From: Deltaproteobacteria bacterium
Lineage (GTDB): Bacteria > Desulfobacterota > DSM-4660 > Desulfatiglandales > Desulfatiglandaceae
Assembly: GCA_021159525.1 (NCBI GenBank)
Contig: JAGHEC010000062.1
Span: 1-10,973, forward strand
DNA length: 10,973 nt
Direction: 5' to 3'
A program made the position numbers and the translations under genes. Shown here in pieces: positions 6,901-10,973 of the stretch. The notes below the pieces were generated by a model. That model did no database searches, was not told the origin of the DNA, and worked only from the letters and a program-made list of their open reading frames with translations. Numbering within the stretch: the stretch's first letter is position 1; the number at the start of each line of letters is the position of its first letter.

Positions 6901-6909
6901 CGGAATCGA

Positions 6910-8142
6910 TCATCCCTCCGGAACCACCTTCATATAACGCTTTTTGCCTGCCCTAAGGAGGAGACAATGGTCCTCAAGATATTCGCCGGTGATCAGATGA
7001 TCAAAGGCCGCGATCTTTTGCCCGTTCACATACCCTCCTCCCTGGCCGATCAACCGGCGGGCCTCACCCCTTGTCTTGCAAAGGCCTGTCTCTTCAAAAA
7101 GGATATAGGAAGGAACCCCCGATTCAAGCCGTACCCGGTCGATTCTAAAGGTTGGAACCGATTCAGAGGGTGCAGAGGCATCCGCACCGAACAGGGCACG
7201 AGACGCCTTTTGGGCCTGATCTGCCGCCTCCTTTCCATGACACAGCCGGGTAGCCTCATACGCCAGGACCTCCTTTGCCTTGCGGATATCCGACCCCTCC
7301 AGCCTGCGCAGTCTGCGAATCTCATCCATGGAAAGTAAGGTGAAAAGGGAGAGAAACCGCCCCACATCCGAATCGTCCTGGTTGATCCAGTACTGATAGT
7401 AGTCATAGGGCGAGGTCAGTTCCGGATCCAGCCAAACAGCCCCCTTGTGGGTTTTGCCCATCTTGATACCCGATGATGTGGTCAGGAGAGGGAACGTAAG
7501 GCCGTGAATAATCTCGCCCTCCATGCGTCGAGTCAGGTCCGCGCCTGCGAGGATATTGCCCCACTGGTCGTTCCCACCCATCTGGAGGCGACAATTGTAG
7601 GTCTTGAACAGATGCCAGAAATCATAGGCCTGGAGCAACATATAATTGAACTCAATGAAACTGAGCCCCGTCTCCAGCCTGGCCCTGTAGCTCTCTGCGC
7701 TCAGCATCCTGTTGACGCTGAAGTGACACCCAATATCCCTCAGGAAATCGATGTAGTTAAGGCGCGTCAACCAGTCTGCGTTGTCCACCATAAGGGCCTT
7801 GCCCCCGCTGAAATCAATAAACCTGGCAAGCTGTTGCTTGAGGCAGGCCGCATTTTCACGGATTTGTTCGCGGGTAATAATGGGCCGCATCTCGGTCTTT
7901 CCGCTCGGATCTCCCACCAGGGCCGTCCCGCCGCCAATGACCGCTATGGGCCTGTGGCCTGCCCGCTGCATGTGCACCAACGCCATAATCGGCAGGACAC
8001 TCCCTACATGGAAGCTTTTTGCAGTCGGATCAAAACCGATATAGCAGGTGATAGGTTCTTCCACCATGCGGGCTATTAGAGAGCGGTCGGTCACCTGCTC
8101 TACAAAACCCCGTTCTTCAAAAATCTTTAATACGTTTTCCAC
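6910..8142 (-). CDS. tyrS: Tyrosyl-tRNA synthetase (TyrRS)
   Basis: This 410-residue class I aminoacyl-tRNA synthetase charges tRNA-Tyr in the cytoplasm. The Rossmann catalytic domain shows CYIGFDPTAKSFHVGS (33-48), whose FHVGS is the HIGH-motif equivalent, then GGGTALVGDPSGKTEMR (70-86). The tyrosine-binding QAYD (171-174), QMGGNDQWGN (187-196) and KMGKT (227-231, the KMSKS equivalent; Gly in place of the first Ser, as in E. coli KFGKT) follow. The C-terminal S4 RNA-binding domain occupies about 344-405, with TRGEARRLIGQGGGYVNGQKI. Length and layout are typical of a complete bacterial TyrRS. The start is GTG at 8142. An in-frame stop shortly upstream rules out an earlier one, and AAGGAG lies 17 bases away, farther than usual. 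It starts 30 bases after rodZ, so it is probably cotranscribed with the envelope genes. No T-box leader is visible. Confidence 0.97.
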   Translation of the reverse strand: MENVLKIFEERGFVEQVTDRSLIARMVEEPITCYIGFDPTAKSFHVGSVLPIMALVHMQRAGHRPIAVIGGGTALVGDPSGKTEMRPIITREQIRENAACLKQQLARFIDFSGGKALMVDNADWLTRLNYIDFLRDIGCHFSVNRMLSAESYRARLETGLSFIEFNYMLLQAYDFWHLFKTYNCRLQMGGNDQWGNILAGADLTRRMEGEIIHGLTFPLLTTSSGIKMGKTHKGAVWLDPELTSPYDYYQYWINQDDSDVGRFLSLFTLLSMDEIRRLRRLEGSDIRKAKEVLAYEATRLCHGKEAADQAQKASRALFGADASAPSESVPTFRIDRVRLESGVPSYILFEETGLCKTRGEARRLIGQGGGYVNGQKIAAFDHLITGEYLEDHCLLLRAGKKRYMKVVPEG

Positions 8143-8172
8143 GCTATTTCGCTAAAACGCTCCTTTCCTATC

Positions 8173-9147
8173 CTAATTAGGGGGAAGTCTCAGCCTGACG
8201 ACCTGCCCCTCTTTGCCCAAATCATCCATCTTTTGACCGTTGAATTCAAGGGATATACCCCCCGCATTACCGATGAGGAGTTCAAATCCCTTTTGGGCCC
8301 GCCACTCAGGGCTGGTTTTGGGCTCAAAGATATATTCTTTTGGCTTTTCCCCGTCTATGCTGATCCTGACATAAGTCCTTTTCCTGACAGCGGCCTTCAG
8401 GACCAGGTCAGGCACACCGGTTTCAGGCCTCTCTGATGTTTCCGAAACCAATGTCTCTGTCTGCCCCTCTGTTGCCGGCAGGGGCGCCTCCTCCGCTTGT
8501 GCTTGGGGCATCGCCTCCGCCGGGGTTACCGAGACAGGCTCCTTCAGCGCAGGGGTCGGGGCACCCCGGGGCAATTCGGCCTCAGCCGCGGCCGGACCTG
8601 AAACCTTGTTCGCCCCATAGGGCGATGCAGCGGCCGCTTTCAGCCCTCCAGCCCGCTCATCGGCCACCTTTTCCAGCCTGTCATCTCCAGAAAACACGAT
8701 TTCGTTTTCGGCCGGTTTTTCCATGATATTCAAGGGACTGATCCAGTAATGCACCGCTATGAAGCACGCGATGACCCCCAACAAGATCAGGACCACATAA
8801 AGGAGCGTCCTCTTTTTGGCGGACACCGCCTGAATGGGCGTCGGCATGGGTGATTTAGGGGGTAAAGTCTCCTGATAAAGGGCCAAAAGCCCTTCCTCCA
8901 ACAGGCCGAGGACCCGCGCATAGGAGCTGATAAATCCCCTCACAAACGGGGGGGAGGGGAGACGGTCCCATTCTTCATTTTCAAGGGCCTCAAGATAACT
9001 GGGTTTGATCTTGATCTGTTTTGAAATTTGATCATAGTCAAGCCCCAGTTCCTCGCGTTTGGCCCGCAAGACACCCCCCAGTTCCTTTTGGGAGGGGAGC
9101 TCCCACTCCTGGTCGTCGCCGTTCAATGGCTGACATTTTTCATCCAT
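8173..9147 (-). CDS. rodZ: RodZ-family HTH membrane protein (cell shape)
   Basis: This 324-residue protein has the full RodZ layout: a cytoplasmic Cro/CI-like helix-turn-helix domain (about 21-91, with LGLDYDQISKQIKIKPSYLEALE and PPFVRGFISSYARVLGL), one membrane helix (about 112-134, RTLLYVVLILLGVIACFIAV), a long Ala/Pro/Glu-rich linker (about 140-245), and a periplasmic beta domain of the DUF4115 type (about 248-322, with RTYVRISIDGE). RodZ links the MreB cytoskeleton to the wall-elongation machinery. The HTH in this family mainly contacts MreB rather than DNA. No mreB, rodA or pbp gene is in the window, so the assignment rests on domain order. ATG at 9147 is preceded by AGGA at suitable spacing. 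It lies 14 bases after the SurA-like gene, indicating cotranscription, and 30 bases before tyrS. Confidence 0.88.
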   Translation of the reverse strand: MDEKCQPLNGDDQEWELPSQKELGGVLRAKREELGLDYDQISKQIKIKPSYLEALENEEWDRLPSPPFVRGFISSYARVLGLLEEGLLALYQETLPPKSPMPTPIQAVSAKKRTLLYVVLILLGVIACFIAVHYWISPLNIMEKPAENEIVFSGDDRLEKVADERAGGLKAAAASPYGANKVSGPAAAEAELPRGAPTPALKEPVSVTPAEAMPQAQAEEAPLPATEGQTETLVSETSERPETGVPDLVLKAAVRKRTYVRISIDGEKPKEYIFEPKTSPEWRAQKGFELLIGNAGGISLEFNGQKMDDLGKEGQVVRLRLPPN

Positions 9148-9161
9148 CCTGTGTCCTGATC

Positions 9162-10142
9162 TCAGAAAATGATCTTGGTGTAGGCCTTTTTCCTCAAGTC
9201 GCTGATCCAGGCGGAATATCTCCTCTCGAGTTCTTTGCGGTAAAGGATCGACTCAATGGCGTTGCGAACCTGTTCAAGCGATTTGACGCCGCCATCGTCC
9301 TTTTCTACCACCTTGATTATACGTATGCCATCCGGCCTGACAATGGGCCTGGAAACCTCCCCTCTGGAAAGGGGTTTGATCTGCTCGGCCATCTCCGGAT
9401 CCAGTTCCGAGATTTTGAACACGCCCAGATCCCCCCCTTCCCGCGCCCCCGGGCCGCTGGAGAATTTCATGGCCAATTTGGCGAAGTCCTCACCCGTTTC
9501 GATCCTGGCAAGGATTTCCTCGGCCTTCTGGTAAAGCTCCCGGGCCTCCTTTTTGTCGCCCGGATCGTATTGCTTGAGATAAAGGAGGGCAAGGCGTACC
9601 TTAGCCCCGCTGGTAAACTCGTCCAGATGCGCCTTGTAATAGCCTTCGATATCTTCTTCCCTCAATATGATCTTGGACTGGACCTCATAGTTGATAAGAC
9701 GCATCCTTTCGAGCTCGCTCTGGATTGATTTTCTATACGCCTCGTAGGTGGTGCCCCGCTGTTTGAGCATGGCGATCAGGTCTTCCTGGGTCAACTGATT
9801 GTCATCCTTCACCCGTTCGATGGCCTGATCCACTTCTTCAGCCGACACTCTGATATCCAATTCCCTGATCTTCTCAAGGGCGAGTTTCTGATCAATCAGT
9901 TCATTGAGGATCTTTCGCCGGGTCTCGATGTACCTGTCCTCGGATCTTGCCTTGAGCTCCTTCGGGCTGAGGCCTGTAAGCTCTCTGATCTTGCTGTTGA
10001 GTTCATGAAGGGTGACGACCTCGTTGTTGACAACGGCTACAATCCTGTTTTGGATCTCCGCCCATACCGGGACGGCAGACAGGAAAACAACGGACAAGAC
10101 AGTCATCAGCCACAGGCATCGCGCTGACCGGGGTGATTTCAT
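9162..10142 (-). CDS. SurA-like periplasmic peptidyl-prolyl isomerase
   Basis: This 326-residue exported parvulin-type foldase probably helps outer-membrane or periplasmic proteins fold. A signal peptide is clear: basic MKSPRSAR, a hydrophobic core to about residue 25, and a likely cleavage after VWA (28). The SurA N-terminal chaperone domain follows, with IVAVVNNEVVTLHEL near 34-48 and ILNELIDQKLALEKIRELDI near 78-97. One PpiC/rotamase domain (about 180-280) shows VRLALLYL, GEDFAKLAMKFSSGPGAREG and GDLGVFKISELDP. E. coli SurA (428 residues) has two such domains; this single-domain form is common in this kind of bacterium. The ATG at 10142 gives a clean signal peptide, but GGAGG with eight-base spacing favours the TTG at 10160, which would add six residues. 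An upstream ATG at 10247 has no ribosome-binding site and its extra residues look non-coding. It precedes rodZ by 14 bases and probably opens the operon. Confidence 0.88.
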   Translation of the reverse strand: MKSPRSARCLWLMTVLSVVFLSAVPVWAEIQNRIVAVVNNEVVTLHELNSKIRELTGLSPKELKARSEDRYIETRRKILNELIDQKLALEKIRELDIRVSAEEVDQAIERVKDDNQLTQEDLIAMLKQRGTTYEAYRKSIQSELERMRLINYEVQSKIILREEDIEGYYKAHLDEFTSGAKVRLALLYLKQYDPGDKKEARELYQKAEEILARIETGEDFAKLAMKFSSGPGAREGGDLGVFKISELDPEMAEQIKPLSRGEVSRPIVRPDGIRIIKVVEKDDGGVKSLEQVRNAIESILYRKELERRYSAWISDLRKKAYTKIIF

Positions 10143-10157
10143 AACGTTCAAGCAACC

Positions 10158-10173
10158 CAATAACAAAACCTCC
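10158..10173 (-). promoter_or_regulatory. Ribosome-binding site and possible TTG start of SurA-like gene
   Basis: On the minus strand GGAGG (10169-10173) stands eight bases before an in-frame TTG (10158-10160). The downstream ATG at 10142 is 26 bases from the same GGAGG, too far for normal initiation, and has no closer ribosome-binding signal. TTG is therefore a serious candidate for the true start. Confidence 0.5.
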
Positions 10174-10372
10174 ACAGGCAACCGGGATATTTTCAGATTG
10201 CTGAATATGGCGTTGGTGATCTTCAAATAGCGGCAAGCCCTGGCCATCCAAACAGCGTGGGATATCAGAACTCAGTTTACAAACCAGCTTAAATATTTTA
10301 GATTAGCAGCAACGCCGAAAAAATAAAACAACTTTTTTACCATCACGGCCTTCCTGGCGCCCCCTCATGCCC
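10161..10372 (-). promoter_or_regulatory. AT-rich leader with probable operon promoter
   Basis: The 212 bases between the mfd stop codon and the SurA-like gene start hold no convincing gene. The part from about 10258 to 10345 is clearly more AT-rich than the surrounding genes, with poly-A and poly-T runs (minus strand AAAAAAG...TTTTTTC, about 10317-10340). On the minus strand TAAAAT (10295-10300) is a good -10 match, but only a T-rich stretch sits at the -35 position. It is the longest intergenic gap between the mfd end and fdhE, so the main promoter of the envelope operon is most likely here. No strong hairpin with a T-tract marks the end of mfd. Confidence 0.4.
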
Positions 10373-10973
10373 TTAATCGGGGTTATCGCCCAAAGCCTTT
10401 ATCTCTCTTGCTGCCTTGTCCAGGTCTTCCGGAAAAGAAAAGGAACGGACACTGATACTGAGCATCTTATCCGATACAAGCCTGTACTTGTGCGGATGGG
10501 CCTGCATCAATCTGATCAGGGTTTCCCCTTTGACGCGCGTATTCTCAGGCAAGGTCAGGGTGAGTTGATGCCGTCCCGCATCCAGCTTGGCAATCCGGAG
10601 ACGTTTCATCAGGAGACGGAGCGACATCAGCCCGAAGAGATGGACTACCTCCCGAGGGGGAGGACCGAACCGGTCCCGGATCTCCTCGGAGATCTCTTTT
10701 AGCTCCGAGACATCCACCAGGCTCGAAAGCCTCCTGTAGACATTCAAACGGACATCCGTATCCATTACATAGCTCCCCGGGAGGTAGGCAGGGATGTCGA
10801 TATTGATTTCGGGATTTATATCGTCTTCCCATTCCTCCCCTTTCAGTTCGGCAATGGCCCGTTCAATGAGCTTGATATAAAGTTCATAACCGACCGCAGA
10901 GATATGTCCCGACTGTGAGAATCCGAGGATGTTGACGCCCCCGCGAATTCTCAGATCGTGCCTGGCCAAGTGC
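10373..10973 (-). CDS. mfd: Transcription-repair coupling factor Mfd, C-terminal part
   Basis: The last 199 residues of Mfd, a DNA translocase that removes RNA polymerase stalled at DNA damage and recruits UvrA. The frame is open to the right window edge, so the gene is cut by the window and not naturally truncated. The first visible residues HDLRIRGGVNILGFSQSGHI followed by AVGYELYIKLIERAI are the conserved end of the helicase/translocase module. The TRCF C-terminal domain (D7) follows, with INIDIPAYLPGSYV, RLNVYRRLSSL and IRDRFGPPPREVVHLF. This domain in E. coli holds the UvrA-binding surface in check. The first in-window initiation-like codon (TTG at 10969) is not the start. The gene ends 212 to 230 bases before the SurA-like gene, depending on that gene's start. 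Confidence 0.95.
   Translation of the reverse strand, partial: HLARHDLRIRGGVNILGFSQSGHISAVGYELYIKLIERAIAELKGEEWEDDINPEINIDIPAYLPGSYVMDTDVRLNVYRRLSSLVDVSELKEISEEIRDRFGPPPREVVHLFGLMSLRLLMKRLRIAKLDAGRHQLTLTLPENTRVKGETLIRLMQAHPHKYRLVSDKMLSISVRSFSFPEDLDKAAREIKALGDNPD

Noticed and set aside
7504..8079. Plus-strand open frame of 191 codons, and a similar one at 9021-9728
   Set aside because: They are antisense to the confident tyrS gene and to the rodZ/SurA-like genes, and have no domain signature.
10143..10247. N-terminal extension of the SurA-like protein from an ATG at 10247
   Set aside because: It would place 35 extra residues before a clean signal peptide, has no ribosome-binding site, and its sequence does not resemble coding sequence.
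1..10973. tRNA, rRNA, CRISPR arrays, insertion sequences, phage or toxin-antitoxin genes
   Set aside because: No cloverleaf, regularly spaced repeats, transposase or integrase motifs, or terminal inverted repeats were found on either strand by reading.

Overview
The window is a compact stretch of chromosome in which every convincing gene lies on the minus strand, so transcription runs from right to left. The content points to an anaerobic Gram-negative bacterium, most likely a sulfate-reducing or syntrophic member of the Desulfobacterota (former Deltaproteobacteria). Reasons are the moderately GC-rich DNA, lipopolysaccharide-type glycosyltransferases, an outer-membrane lipoprotein factor of the LolB type, an FdhE formate dehydrogenase maturation protein, and a linked mfd / SurA-like / RodZ / tyrS / rpoH / TPR gene order. 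The lineage is inferred from protein character and gene order; no database search was made.

Reading in the direction of transcription: the 3' end of mfd (transcription-repair coupling) enters at the right edge. An AT-rich leader of about 230 bases follows and probably carries a promoter. Then comes a tightly packed series: a secreted SurA-like peptidyl-prolyl isomerase, a RodZ-type membrane-anchored HTH protein, tyrosyl-tRNA synthetase (tyrS), the heat-shock sigma factor rpoH, a 15-repeat TPR protein, a LolB-like (DUF4292-type) lipoprotein, a family 2 glycosyltransferase and a family 9 (heptosyltransferase-type) glycosyltransferase. From the TPR gene to the last glycosyltransferase the genes overlap by 4, 4 and about 10 bases, a strong sign of one translationally coupled operon. 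After a 91-base gap with its own promoter-like sequence and a small inverted repeat comes fdhE. The last 203 bases (left edge) hold no convincing gene but do contain several stable hairpins and, on the opposite strand, a near-perfect Shine-Dalgarno sequence.

The central series reads as a cell-envelope module: periplasmic folding (SurA-like), cell shape (RodZ), lipoprotein or outer-membrane assembly (LolB-like plus TPR) and surface glycan building (two glycosyltransferases). The stress sigma factor RpoH and a translation enzyme sit in the middle. fdhE is probably a separate unit serving formate dehydrogenase genes elsewhere.

Most of the window is ordinary housekeeping DNA and I do not see a clear new biological system. 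The points most worth a second look are the structured, gene-free left edge (weak similarity to parts of a cobalamin riboswitch), a 12-base perfect palindrome beside the rpoH start codon that could affect its translation, and the promoter plus inverted repeat in front of fdhE.
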